Source: Tritrichomonas foetus (taxonomy: Eukaryota; Parabasalia; Tritrichomonadida; Tritrichomonadidae). Taken from it: a DNA stretch of 64,000 bases. The DNA is taken from contig MLAK01000668.1 of the NCBI GenBank assembly GCA_001839685.1, positions 17,024 through 81,023 of the forward strand. Reading direction: 5' to 3'. Every line of letters starts with the position of its first letter. The stretch's first letter is position 1. A model generated the notes under the pieces. That model saw only the letters and a list, made by a program, of their open reading frames with translations. It was not told the DNA's origin and made no database searches. A program made the translations under genes and the position numbers. Positions 41,601-50,123 of this stretch are shown one piece after another.

Positions 41601-44182
41601 AACCATGTCCAAAATGTGGTCACTTAAATCCAGCTCAAGATAAAAAACCACCTTCCAAGGTTGATCATGAAGATTGGATGGATGTTATTTCATGGCAATT
41701 GATAAAACCATTCTTACAAGTTGATGCAGCTAAATTCTGCGAAGCAATCAAAAACGATGGTGTTTCATTATTCAACTTTGTTCAAATGCTTTACTTCTCC
41801 CTTAAAGATAACCATAAATGTGAAGAAAGCTTGAATCTTGTTTCATCACTCCTTGATTTATGCTTCAAAGATCTTCTCATTGTTGATCCAGAACCAACAC
41901 AAGAAAATCCAAATCCAAAACCAACACCAACACTTTTCATGGACAACGATGGCACAATCATTGGTTCAATTCCACCATTCGTTGTTAAAGAACCGAAACA
42001 AAGGAGAGGCGGAAGAAAACCAACAGTGAAAACATCTGGAATGCAGAAATACATGGGCACTAAAGTTCTCATTGCTTATCTTAGTTCAATAATGTCATTG
42101 AAGTTATCTTTGAACCATATTGATACATCCATCTTCTGCAAGTCTCTCATCGAAGTCCTTTCTCTTCCACCACCAGACATCAAGAAGAGGATTGGTGATG
42201 ACAACTATTCATTCTATGCTGATCACCTTTCTTCAGGACTTCTTCGTCACCTCAACTTCGGAAAACAATTGAAGGATCTCAAATGGGCAACATCATTTGA
42301 ATCACAAACATATGAATGCTTCTTCAGGCTCTTCTCATGCGATGCAATTCATCACAACGCTCTTGAATGGATCAACCAACTTCTTCTTTCAATTTCTAAT
42401 GTTGACGAAAGAAATGCAATCATTTCTTCTTTTGTTTCAGCTCTTACACAAAATTCATTCAATTACACCCTTCATGCACGCACACGAACAGTTGCATGGT
42501 GCCTTGATACCCGTTATGTTGGTTTCCCACTTCCAAACTACTGCATTGATTACTTGAAAGCTTTAGCCCAAGATACAAAACTTCACATTGATGTCAGAAA
42601 GACAATTGCTGCAGGAAGTGTTGCCTACTTTAAGTCTCGCGCTTTGGTTGGTGCTGGAACTGAACAATTTGATGAACTTTTCGAAATTCTGAAGAAGATT
42701 TACGATACATCAAAGAACAACATGGCTCCAACGTTCTGCCAACTTGTTCGTCCCAAATATTGCGAAAACCTTGCGAACGAATCACCACTCTATAGAGCCC
42801 TCATGCCAGCAGACTCACGTCCAGAATCATACCTTACACCACAAAACTTTGGACGTCTTTCAATGCCACACACTGGTGCATGGAAAGAACCACATGAAAG
42901 GTTTGTTTCATCATTCATTGGTGCTTCACTTCTTTCTAAAGATGAAAACGTTCTTCAACTTGCCATCCAAGTTCTCACTAAACTCCACATACGTGGTGGT
43001 GAAACAGCCCACAAAATTGCACCATTCATCACTGCTGCATTCAAAGAATTCAACGTTCTTCTTCCATCAGCAATTTTGATCAACTTTATGTTCAATTTCT
43101 GCTTACAAGCGCCACATACAACATTCGAAGGTCTTATTGATGGATTTGTTTCAATTTTCACAAAGACTCGTACAGTCCTCGATGAAATTAACAATGCACA
43201 AATGAAGCTCTTCTGGACATTCGACAACAACTTCAGACAAAACATGTATGAACCAATCAACAAGATCTGTGGTATCTTTATTGGCTGTCTCGAAAATGTT
43301 ATCCATGAAAAGAAGGATAAAGAAGACTTCTCAGTTATTTGTGGCATTTCCAAACGCATCCTTGCTGCTTTGGACGGTGATAAGCCAGTTACTGCTTTTT
43401 ATGATCCATTTGATAAACTTCGAAACAGCTTCGCAGTTGCTGCAGATGATGACTTAATGGCAGCACTCGCTGGAGAACCAGGTGAAGAATCACTTATTCG
43501 TCTCCTTTCATTCGCACATCATCACACACTTACATCATGCCTTAGAATTCCATTCCCAAGCTATGCAATCCAATGTTTCCACAAGAACAACACTTCAATG
43601 ACACTTAACGTCATTAAAACAATTAAGGACTGGCCACTTGATGTTGCACAAGATACCAAGCTCAACCAACAACTGAATCAGTTGTTCAGACATCTTGTTA
43701 ACACAATTGGAAAAGACAACGAAGAGTTCATCGAACTTCTTCCATCACTTTGGAAATTTGCTTGGTTCTCTGGTGGTGGTGTTTATCCAGTCCCTCATGC
43801 TTCTATGACTACTGGTGGCTTTGCATTTGGTGCTACAAAAGAAGCCGCATTTCTTAATGGAGGTGGAGGAAGAGGCCGTGGACGTGTTTTACATAAGGCT
43901 ATGGCTAGGGTTCCAGCGCCATGTGCACCAATGTGTGCAATGGCTGCTCGACCAATGGAACCACCATCATTTGATCATGCAATGATGCTTTCTAACTCAT
44001 TGTGTACTCAATCTGCAGAACCGAAATTATTCGGCGCATTAGGTGCAGCAAAATGTGAGTCAATAGAAATGGAATGCTGCGCTGATGAATGCGCAGAATC
44101 AGCTCCAGAAGAAGATGGAGCTGCAACAATGGATGAAGACGAAGATGATGCAGAGACATTCGGACTTGGATTCCTCGATTAA
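38651..44182 (+). CDS. Giant orphan protein (1843 aa), solenoid-like with acidic P-stalk-like tail
   Basis: I do not recognise the family. Residues 1-1000 are almost wholly helical with repeated hydrophobic patterns like an alpha-solenoid. A basic, Pro/Lys-rich linker at about 935-1015 holds a CPKCGH motif, which is only half a zinc site. Helices resume to about 1700. The tail is unusual: GGVYPVPHASMTTGGFAFGATKE, a GGGGRGRGR box, a Cys/Met/Ala-rich stretch (APCAPMCAMAARP; ECCADECAES), then an acidic ending DEDEDDAETFGLGFLD that resembles the (E/D)-rich GFGLFD end of ribosomal P proteins. C-ending codons dominate despite AT-rich surroundings, as for AsnRS, implying strong expression. The stop lies in TAAA. 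An initiator-like TCACTTCATT is upstream. It is not an internal duplication I can see. Confidence 0.9.
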   Translation: MSTIDWKTIKPDTVETIRHIPHQYIQALVQLNLWEKFTEAFYDDDLTRLATDALLKPKVRKNLLKDFSEEKIIHFLDTVTPAIRRHLLHILIEQADTVPVSVQVGDNLYKNMDKHLWVYHFSHEVFSLLPIETLRVAFRARIKIGHAKTDVMLFKYAADPSNSYDKKKFDKTNYCFLQAHHFAPQRYLAKRKAFAELIADLLIEGLNGYAKKKRKYIQFVLVPFTQVFFQFHEIWGSNKAIIKRVNEAYMKFPFHLTKKFNFVNLITCNSTYDSYFQFHEIIKYGILSQDDIIMKLIPKVFKFEFELPLEKTRCLKQIISNIIYVANVSTIHFYRSLVTISETQKDHPLAFIWPNLMKLSKEYFTKEFNDGNYHFLNQLARKLTTNSHEEAIQYQSNQFTFTYDFIMNLFNDLIRHTIDNKEAIVKESPEKYTRHMTAIFTALILERRWKDDLNLCFNVMNTPFFYLKPELRDEILTEMMCDPTGKKNLSVELTKEVSTVSLTLSLLFDDLKKLVGAIARNKLNATDDFGFQAAISVNFPPSLTQLSRKVEEYKGRVHIFERFLLPMLRHKNIAIARKAYQLYKTFVNKVLFTAARLNNDSLFEAASQCHYRLCRFLSSKVHANLQSFVIHEFTTTVVTPQSVYAGLKSNKDYATFVFDNLISKFPFTTDYVKVTMLPILHTLLHASYSTAFPGIGEVCGKLTTMVVTRLFNEMPAAFECPSTDSNHPCDSVVQFPPSEVRVNSIKALRNAQGSLLFPEKLVTRILKNYLKDNRKSVDKVSLTVTGLYIDPKLLTPELVKSFRSIEISAGSEPFLAVVNCLKEKIAQYRSEMYKRPTTRLIELLIHKLYHGGGRLFTNLSTFRDLPVVPFDYEQHNTENTYTKNVNRWFKQTFTIKHTTADVVKCFLPEDTFMYRLFSNPNLNFTDVDEVLVYKPLTKEQEEKDKQNPPKKQHVSASVTVSPRPDPSVVLRLRKNDQKQKPKRKPCPKCGHLNPAQDKKPPSKVDHEDWMDVISWQLIKPFLQVDAAKFCEAIKNDGVSLFNFVQMLYFSLKDNHKCEESLNLVSSLLDLCFKDLLIVDPEPTQENPNPKPTPTLFMDNDGTIIGSIPPFVVKEPKQRRGGRKPTVKTSGMQKYMGTKVLIAYLSSIMSLKLSLNHIDTSIFCKSLIEVLSLPPPDIKKRIGDDNYSFYADHLSSGLLRHLNFGKQLKDLKWATSFESQTYECFFRLFSCDAIHHNALEWINQLLLSISNVDERNAIISSFVSALTQNSFNYTLHARTRTVAWCLDTRYVGFPLPNYCIDYLKALAQDTKLHIDVRKTIAAGSVAYFKSRALVGAGTEQFDELFEILKKIYDTSKNNMAPTFCQLVRPKYCENLANESPLYRALMPADSRPESYLTPQNFGRLSMPHTGAWKEPHERFVSSFIGASLLSKDENVLQLAIQVLTKLHIRGGETAHKIAPFITAAFKEFNVLLPSAILINFMFNFCLQAPHTTFEGLIDGFVSIFTKTRTVLDEINNAQMKLFWTFDNNFRQNMYEPINKICGIFIGCLENVIHEKKDKEDFSVICGISKRILAALDGDKPVTAFYDPFDKLRNSFAVAADDDLMAALAGEPGEESLIRLLSFAHHHTLTSCLRIPFPSYAIQCFHKNNTSMTLNVIKTIKDWPLDVAQDTKLNQQLNQLFRHLVNTIGKDNEEFIELLPSLWKFAWFSGGGVYPVPHASMTTGGFAFGATKEAAFLNGGGGRGRGRVLHKAMARVPAPCAPMCAMAARPMEPPSFDHAMMLSNSLCTQSAEPKLFGALGAAKCESIEMECCADECAESAPEEDGAATMDEDEDDAETFGLGFLD

Positions 44183-44408
44183 ATAATTTAGAGGATACTT
44201 CAATAATTAATTATAATTTTCTGTCATGATATTTTTTTTAATTATGGAGGAGTAAAAAAATCTTTTCAAATTCTAATTTTTATTTAATTAGCTAGATTTA
44301 GTTATCAATAATAACAATTAATGTTAAATCAAAGAATAGTGTTTATAATGGTAAAAAAGTTTTCATAACTGTTTTTGCTGATAGATAAACTGTGTAGAAA
44401 TATATTGA

Positions 44409-45134
44409 TCATAATAACATAGGTTGAAAGTTAAATCCAGAATCATTATTATATTGCAGAATTCCATAACTGGTATGATTTTTATCAGCCATAAATGGGC
44501 CTAATGAATATGAATTCATTTCTGGGAAACTATGATCTTCATGCGTGTGCCCACATATCAGAAGGGAATCTTTAGGAATACAGTTCATCTTAAATCTTAT
44601 ATTCTCCAATAAAATTTTTATTCTTGAGCGTGTGTGAGACCTTGTATTGTTTTTAAAGTGATGGCCAAAACAAACATAATTAGTACCAGTTTTTAATATT
44701 AGTGCGTCACATTCTATTGGATGAACATACATACCATTTTCATAATGACAAAAGAAAGTTTTCCCATGAGATACATCGTGGTTCCCAGGAATGATAAATG
44801 TTTCTTTTTTATAAACCTCTATTTTCTTGAAAAATGAATTATAAAGCTCTTGTGACATCGCAGTATGCCAATGAAAGATATCTCCTAAAATAAATATTGA
44901 ACTGGGATTTTCCTTTTGAATTAATCTATTAAATTTTCGGAAAAATACTTCGGTTGACCTATCAACATCCAAAAGTTGTGAAATATGAAAATCGGAGACA
45001 ATTAAAGCTTTTGTCAATAATTGAATATCAACCTCTATGGTTTTGGCATATATTTTTGTATTTTTTAACACCATATTTATCCTTGGAGCTTTCTGATTCA
45101 TCAACAAAATATGTTGACGGTTACCGATAGACAT
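44409..45134 (-). CDS. Calcineurin-like metallophosphoesterase, small
   Basis: A 241-aa protein with the metallophosphoesterase motif series: SDFHI (D-x-H), GDIFHW, GNHDVSHG, FGHHF and GHTH. In known members these bind two metals and hydrolyse phospho-mono- or diesters. The layout, with GNHD well separated from the closing GHTH and a GDxF-x-W motif, is nearest to LpxH/YfcE-like single-domain enzymes. The position after GDIF, often Asp or Glu in such enzymes, is His here. Trichomonads are not known to make lipid A, so a role as LpxH is unlikely and the substrate is open. No signal peptide or membrane segment. It sits between two unrelated genes and has a convergent 3' end with the giant orphan. 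Confidence 0.75.
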   Translation of the reverse strand: MSIGNRQHILLMNQKAPRINMVLKNTKIYAKTIEVDIQLLTKALIVSDFHISQLLDVDRSTEVFFRKFNRLIQKENPSSIFILGDIFHWHTAMSQELYNSFFKKIEVYKKETFIIPGNHDVSHGKTFFCHYENGMYVHPIECDALILKTGTNYVCFGHHFKNNTRSHTRSRIKILLENIRFKMNCIPKDSLLICGHTHEDHSFPEMNSYSLGPFMADKNHTSYGILQYNNDSGFNFQPMLL

Positions 45135-45351
45135 TTTTTGTAAACTTTACATTTCCTTAATTCTTATTTCATTCTACAGATATCCCAATTCCTGTATTTG
45201 ATGGATATTATCAATTTATTTTTTATATTATCAGCCAAATCAATATAGTATATCAATATAGATGAGTAATAATATCAGGGCAGTGAAAGCAATTAGAAAA
45301 AATGTGAAACAAATCATATTTATCGAGATTTTATTTACACAAAAGTTAATT

Positions 45352-46863
45352 TTAGGATTCTATAAACCACTCCAGATCATTGAAATGATAACAGTCAGTC
45401 ATCATACCCGGTTTCTTCGTAGATAGCTCATTATTGTATTCGAAAAAGAAGTTATTGAAAACTGAATCATCTATTCCATATTGCTTGATAACTTCGTTCA
45501 TTTCGATTAAATATTCTTCTTTAATAGATTTCTTTTTAGAATTTTTTGTTGACTTGATTTGATTTGTATGCTTGGATATTTTTTTTAGATTATTTTGGTG
45601 ATCAGCTTCACTTTTATCTTCAACAGATGAATGTTCATTATTTTTGTTTTCTGTTGATAGCTTTTCTCCTTGATTTTGGTTTTTCTTGAATTCTCGGAAT
45701 AAAGGAGGAATAAGCTTTTCTTTTTGTTCATCATTCGAAATATTTTCGATTATATTGTTATTTTGTTGTACTTTGTTCCTAATTTTTTGAATAATTTTTG
45801 TAGTTTGATGAGTAAATGAAACATTAGATGAATTTTTTATGTCGGATTGTGTAATTTCTTCACTTTTTTCATCTTCTTTTATACTTTGCTTCGATTGGGT
45901 ATTATTAATCGAGTTTATTTGTTTATCTTTATTGTTCTTCTCAAACTCAATAATTCTGTTCATTACAAAAAATTCATTTGGATAAAATTGTGTACTTGCC
46001 TTTTTGATATTATTGTTATCTTTATTTACACTATCTATTTTTTTTGAATTATTCTCTTTTCTCTGATTACAAGAAAAGCTTTGACTATTCTTCATCGATG
46101 ATGCTTCATTTGAATTATTTCTTTTATTATTTTTTTGTCTAATATTTGTTTCACTTGTACTTTTGATTAAGATATTTCTTTTATTTGATAATTTATGCAA
46201 AAAATCATCATTAGTTTGAGTCAAACTTTTCACAGGCAATTCTATATTATCACTCCATAACGATTGCTGATTCTCATCGTGAATATAATTTTTCTCATAT
46301 ATATGCAAATTTTTATTGTTTTCTTGATTGATATTCTGAGAATGATTATAATTAGTCATCAAATGGTCCATTTGATTTGTACATTCATTTGTTTCATCAT
46401 CAGAATGATATTTCACTGAACCACATCTTGAAATTTGACGAGATGGCGGCAAAATTGGAGTTGGTACTCTTTTTATATACTCACTTGGTGTAGGTGGTCT
46501 ATAATAAAGTTGTTTTGAATTTGTCCGACTAATTTGACTTGATGGGATTGATGGAGCTCTGTTCACAATAGTTCTCTTTACATTTTGCATAATTTGAGTT
46601 GGATAAATTTGAATGTTTTCTTTTTTTAAATCATTTTTTGATTCACTCATCATATTCATATTAAGTGGTATAATTCGTTTTGCTGATTTGATTGAAGAAG
46701 AATCAAGACTATCTTTTTTAGAGTTTGTTTTTTTGATTTTTAATCTTTTCAAGTCACACATTGGATCAAATGTAGAAAATAGATTTTGTTTATTCAGATT
46801 GTCTTTACAGTCCACTTTAAGATTAGCAACTTTCGAGTCTTCTCGTTTCTGTGCTGCCATCAT
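45352..46863 (-). CDS. Unrecognised Asn/Lys/Ser-rich protein, 503 aa
   Basis: No family recognised. The protein is low complexity for most of its length, with Asn and Lys runs (QNINQENNKNLHIYEKN; NNDKQINSINN). A Pro/Ser/Arg-rich patch at about 120-150 (RPPTPSEYIKRVPTPILPPS) contains TP sites that could be phosphorylated. The C-terminal 50 residues, KEEYLIEMNEVIKQYGIDDSVFNNFFFEYNNELS...CYHFNDLEWFIES, are more ordered and may be the conserved part. Two Met codons stand at the start (46863 and 46860). The AT-rich codon use suggests low expression. Upstream lies a TTTCACCTT string near 46920. Likely a disordered regulatory protein; nothing more can be supported. Confidence 0.6.
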   Translation of the reverse strand: MMAAQKREDSKVANLKVDCKDNLNKQNLFSTFDPMCDLKRLKIKKTNSKKDSLDSSSIKSAKRIIPLNMNMMSESKNDLKKENIQIYPTQIMQNVKRTIVNRAPSIPSSQISRTNSKQLYYRPPTPSEYIKRVPTPILPPSRQISRCGSVKYHSDDETNECTNQMDHLMTNYNHSQNINQENNKNLHIYEKNYIHDENQQSLWSDNIELPVKSLTQTNDDFLHKLSNKRNILIKSTSETNIRQKNNKRNNSNEASSMKNSQSFSCNQRKENNSKKIDSVNKDNNNIKKASTQFYPNEFFVMNRIIEFEKNNKDKQINSINNTQSKQSIKEDEKSEEITQSDIKNSSNVSFTHQTTKIIQKIRNKVQQNNNIIENISNDEQKEKLIPPLFREFKKNQNQGEKLSTENKNNEHSSVEDKSEADHQNNLKKISKHTNQIKSTKNSKKKSIKEEYLIEMNEVIKQYGIDDSVFNNFFFEYNNELSTKKPGMMTDCYHFNDLEWFIES

Positions 46864-47552
46864 TATTGAATGATCATTAAAATGTCACTTTTATTCAACT
46901 TTTCTGTGATACAAATTTTTTCACCTTTCACACATATTGTCTATGTGAAAAGTTTCTTTACACAATAATGTTAACATTGTGTAATATCAGAATTATGCTT
47001 TGGCACAATTTTTTTTGAAAATAAAATTGAATAAATGTCATCATTACCTTTCAATTGCATGACTTTTTTTTCAGTGTTAGTGTTTCATGAATTATTGATA
47101 ATTTATGCAGCATTATGCTTCAAATAATACAATTCATTTTTGATATTAATTCATGTGATGAGAGATATTAATGATGAAAAGAACACAATAAATAAAATTG
47201 ATGACTTCTTTAAAACGAACAAAAAGTTTGATTGCCAAGTACTTACTCAACTTTTTCAATGAGCAAGTAAATTCAAAGTTATTATCTCACCAATGGCATT
47301 ATCTGATTTATCATTTTACTCCAAGATTCGCTGACAAAATCACTTTATTAACAAATGCGCCTTATTCATGACTTAATAATTAAAAAGTGGGTTTTCAGAT
47401 GAAAATTGGTTTTCATAGAAAGTGGAAACGATTAAGTTTTATCGATTTAGGATTATTAATTAATACTTGTTAAGACGAAACATAGTAGAATCGCCAGAAA
47501 TTCATATTCCAGCCCTTTCATAGTAAAATGATCACTCGACCAGATATTGAGT
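46864..47552. other. Intergenic region, divergent
   Basis: Spacer between the Asn/Lys-rich gene (minus) and uL23 (plus). A 57-codon frame at 47201-47371 has no recognisable feature and several degenerate reading segments surround it; it could be a small decayed gene. AACTTTTTC and AAAAAGTTTG strings near 47223-47260 resemble the upstream element described for other genes. Confidence 0.4.
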
Positions 47553-47576
47553 GAAAAAGTTATGTATCGTACATGA
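47553..47576 (+). promoter_or_regulatory. GAAAAAGTTAT-type upstream element before uL23
   Basis: The 24 bases starting GAAAAAGTTATGTA and ending CGTACATGA lie 48-71 bp before the uL23 start. An almost identical 24-base block, differing at two central positions, lies upstream of the PH/RUN gene at 53398-53421. The conservation suggests a protein-binding site; its central TATCGTAC/TAACGTAC is reminiscent of the TATCGT and TAACGATA sites bound by T. vaginalis Myb factors. Confidence 0.5.
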
Positions 47577-47608
47577 AAAAATACCTCAAAAACGGTTTGG
47601 GTGGTTTT

Positions 47609-47620
47609 GGTCGACCTTTT
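47609..47620 (+). promoter_or_regulatory. GGTCGACCTTTT core-promoter motif, uL23
   Basis: A palindromic GGTCGACC followed by TTTT ends 4 bp before the uL23 ATG. The same 12 bases lie before the eS28 ATG. The CCTTTT part equals the M5 core motif reported in T. vaginalis, which overlaps the transcription start. Confidence 0.55.
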
Positions 47621-47623
47621 CAA

Positions 47624-48040
47624 ATGTCAGGACAAGCAGAAGCTGCTGCTAAGAACGTCGCTAAGGGACAACAAAAACAAGTCAAGAAGGTCAGGCACTT
47701 CCAAAAGTTCCACAAACCATCCACAGTTACAGTCCCACGTAAACCAATCTACGAACATAAGGCTGTCCAACCAGTTTCTATCAANCGNAACGACTACAAA
47801 ATCATCCGCGGTCCAGTCACAAGCGATAAAGCTTCACGCAAGGTCGAAGACGAAAACACATTAGTTTTCTGGGTCGATCTCCGTGCCACAAAGACTGAAA
47901 TCGCCGCCGCCGTCAACCGCCTCTACAAGGTTAAACCAGTCAAAATCAGCACACTTGTTACTGCTAAATGCCTCAAGAAGGCATACGTTCGTCTTCCAGC
48001 TGAATTCGAAGCTATGAACATTGCAAACGAAATGGCCTAA
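47624..48040 (+). CDS. Ribosomal protein uL23 (RPL23A/L25)
   Basis: About 138 aa from the ATG at 47624. The frame is open further upstream, but that ATG follows the core-promoter motif directly, and the upstream codons form the promoter. A short Ala/Lys-rich leader is followed by the uL23 core: NDYKIIRGPVTSDKASRKVEDENTLVFWVDLRATKTEI, VKPVKISTLVTAKCLKKAYVRLPAEFEAMNIANEMA, matching eukaryotic L23A throughout. The protein lines the peptide exit tunnel of the large subunit and binds SRP. Two ambiguous bases (47785 and 47788) make one residue Lys or Asn and leave the next Arg; they may be allelic or multi-copy differences. Codon use is that of a strongly expressed gene. The stop sits in TAAA. Confidence 0.95.
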   Translation: MSGQAEAAAKNVAKGQQKQVKKVRHFQKFHKPSTVTVPRKPIYEHKAVQPVSIXXNDYKIIRGPVTSDKASRKVEDENTLVFWVDLRATKTEIAAAVNRLYKVKPVKISTLVTAKCLKKAYVRLPAEFEAMNIANEMA

Positions 48041-48344
48041 ACTTTTTCTTATATTATGCTCATTTCTTATCTCTCCCTATTTCTTTATTTCGTATCATTT
48101 TTTTCCCCATATCATAATTTCCATCAAAATTGTAATTGTCGAGCTATTCCATGATAATACTGAATTATTTGCAATAAAAACATTTATATACCCTCATTTT
48201 AACAGAACAATTTAAACAGAAATTCATATGTGAAATTTTATTTCTTCCGCTTTCATTCTTAAAAACTATAAAAATAAGAGATATAAATTTTTAGTCCAAA
48301 AAAACATAGAAAATAAATCACATAAATCAAATACAAAATAATCC
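48041..48344. other. Convergent intergenic region, about 300 bp
   Basis: Pyrimidine-rich 3' flank of uL23 running into the 3' end of the membrane-protein gene. No gene or RNA seen. Confidence 0.5.
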
Positions 48345-49799
48345 TTATTCCTCTTCTTCTTCTTCTTCTTCATATTCTTTTTCAAAATTTTCATTTTCGT
48401 CATTTCCATTATAAAGCTGTTCAATGTCATTTTCATCAGCTCCCAGTTTCACATCACCTAAATGATGTGATCCGTATGCGAGATTTTCATTGTCAATGGC
48501 TTTATAGCCAGTATCACCAGAGTATTGAAGGTAGATTATTATCACACATGAAAGAATATGCGATCCCTGATAAATGAAAAGCTCAGTGAGAGAATTTCTT
48601 GAATCGTGTAAAATTGCTAATAAAACTTCCACTAAAAGTGTGCAAATTGAAGTATCCAAAATGAATATTCCATAAGTGACAACTTTAAAGTGCGCTTCTT
48701 CAGTAGTTATTCGAAAAGCATAAGCTAGGGTCAATAAAACAACCACGCAATACGTTAAAGATAAGACAATAAAAGCATTCTCTATAAATTGGATAAATTC
48801 TGGATAAGGAATAATTCCACCATCGAAGTAGCAATCAAGAGCGCAATAATTGATTCCAATTATGCATTCAATCACTCCATAAACAACAATATATGTTAAA
48901 TAAATAAGTGACCATAATTTATTAGCTTGGTTCTTTTGATGAATTGTTGTATCTAAGAAGAACCAAATAAATAAGCGAAAAACTGACATAAATGTACACA
49001 TAAAGATGGGCGCGAGAATTTCAAAGTATCTGTTTTGAAAAACAATTGAAAGTGGACTGGATGCATTTATAGCAGTTAATCCCATAATTATTAACGGGTA
49101 GTGGAAAATGCCTTTTTGAGAAAATTTATTTTTCCGAAGGTAGTTAATTAATGCATAAATAGCCATAGCAGAAAAAACTAAACGTGCATAAAATGTAAAA
49201 TCATAGGTGTTTGGATCAACAAAATAGAACTTAAATCTAAAACCACGAATACCACTATACACCATATGATAAGAGATCGTTATATTTACAATATCAAAGC
49301 CATTCACCTTTTCGTAAAAAATTGGCATCGAATTGGAATCTTCCCGACCAATCTTAAATTTTCTCGTATACATAAATGGTCCGACCGTTAAGTTTCTTGT
49401 TATTTCATCATGAAGGCGAAATTCGAGAGTTGCATTTAATTCAATTGGATCTGCTTGCTTCGTTTTCATTGAATATCTGACAACTGAACCATCGAGTTTG
49501 AGGAATTTATGACTTGGAACGAACGGTTCCAAAACCATTTTGACCATGGCCAAATCACTCACATTTTCTTGCGATAGCGGATAAAAGATAGCTGTCTGAT
49601 TTACGAGCGGCGCTGATGTCATTGCTATATAAGTGAGCCCTGTCTGGTAGACAAAGAACAAAAAGAAAGCGTAAATTAAATGACTAAATTTTACATTTTG
49701 AAATATATCGGTAAATTTTGGCTTATTGGCGGATTCGAGTTCAATATCTGCAAAGTCTTCAAGCTGCGGATCATGATTTATTCCCTCCTGTTTCGACAT
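48345..49799 (-). CDS. Multispanning membrane protein, possible GOST family (TMEM181/Wntless-like)
   Basis: A 484-aa protein. A first membrane helix (about 38-60) follows a cytoplasmic N-terminus. A luminal/extracellular domain of about 155 residues with N-glycosylation-type sites (NQT, NVS, NAT, NLT, NIT) follows, then about seven hydrophobic helices between 215 and 435. The order 'one helix, beta-rich domain, seven helices' matches the GOST group (GOLD-like domain plus seven-helix), which includes Wntless, TMEM87 and TMEM181 and acts in Golgi or secretory cargo handling. The HMVYSGIRGFRFKFYFVDPN stretch just before the seven-helix part is the best pointer. The C-terminus is very acidic, ending in eight Glu encoded by a CTT-type microsatellite. 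Family assignment is tentative; the membrane topology is firm. Confidence 0.5.
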   Translation of the reverse strand: MSKQEGINHDPQLEDFADIELESANKPKFTDIFQNVKFSHLIYAFFLFFVYQTGLTYIAMTSAPLVNQTAIFYPLSQENVSDLAMVKMVLEPFVPSHKFLKLDGSVVRYSMKTKQADPIELNATLEFRLHDEITRNLTVGPFMYTRKFKIGREDSNSMPIFYEKVNGFDIVNITISYHMVYSGIRGFRFKFYFVDPNTYDFTFYARLVFSAMAIYALINYLRKNKFSQKGIFHYPLIIMGLTAINASSPLSIVFQNRYFEILAPIFMCTFMSVFRLFIWFFLDTTIHQKNQANKLWSLIYLTYIVVYGVIECIIGINYCALDCYFDGGIIPYPEFIQFIENAFIVLSLTYCVVVLLTLAYAFRITTEEAHFKVVTYGIFILDTSICTLLVEVLLAILHDSRNSLTELFIYQGSHILSCVIIIYLQYSGDTGYKAIDNENLAYGSHHLGDVKLGADENDIEQLYNGNDENENFEKEYEEEEEEEE

Positions 49800-50123
49800 G
49801 TTTGAATCGAACCTGATTCGGATACTATGGTCAAATTATTTGTTTATAATTTCACCATAAATATAACCATATTATTATAGAATTGCCCTTTATATCTTTC
49901 CATTTGCGTTTCCATGTAAGAGTACCTACAATGAAAAATCATTATGAAAACATATTGTGAAAATATTATTTTCTTAATGAATTCATAATGTTGAGTTTTA
50001 AAAATTGCTATTTTTATAAAATCATTAGAATTACATACAATAGAAATAGATATCTAATAGCATATAAATTAGAATATGGAAATCAGAATTGGTTTTGTAT
50101 AAAAATCATTTAATAACATCAAT
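49800..50123. other. Intergenic region, about 320 bp
   Basis: AT-rich spacer between two minus-strand genes: upstream flank of the membrane protein and downstream flank of ATG4. Nothing else seen. Confidence 0.5.

Noticed and set aside
47573..47623. Upstream 17-codon extension of uL23
   Set aside because: It spans the core-promoter motif; the ATG at 47624 gives the normal family N-terminus.
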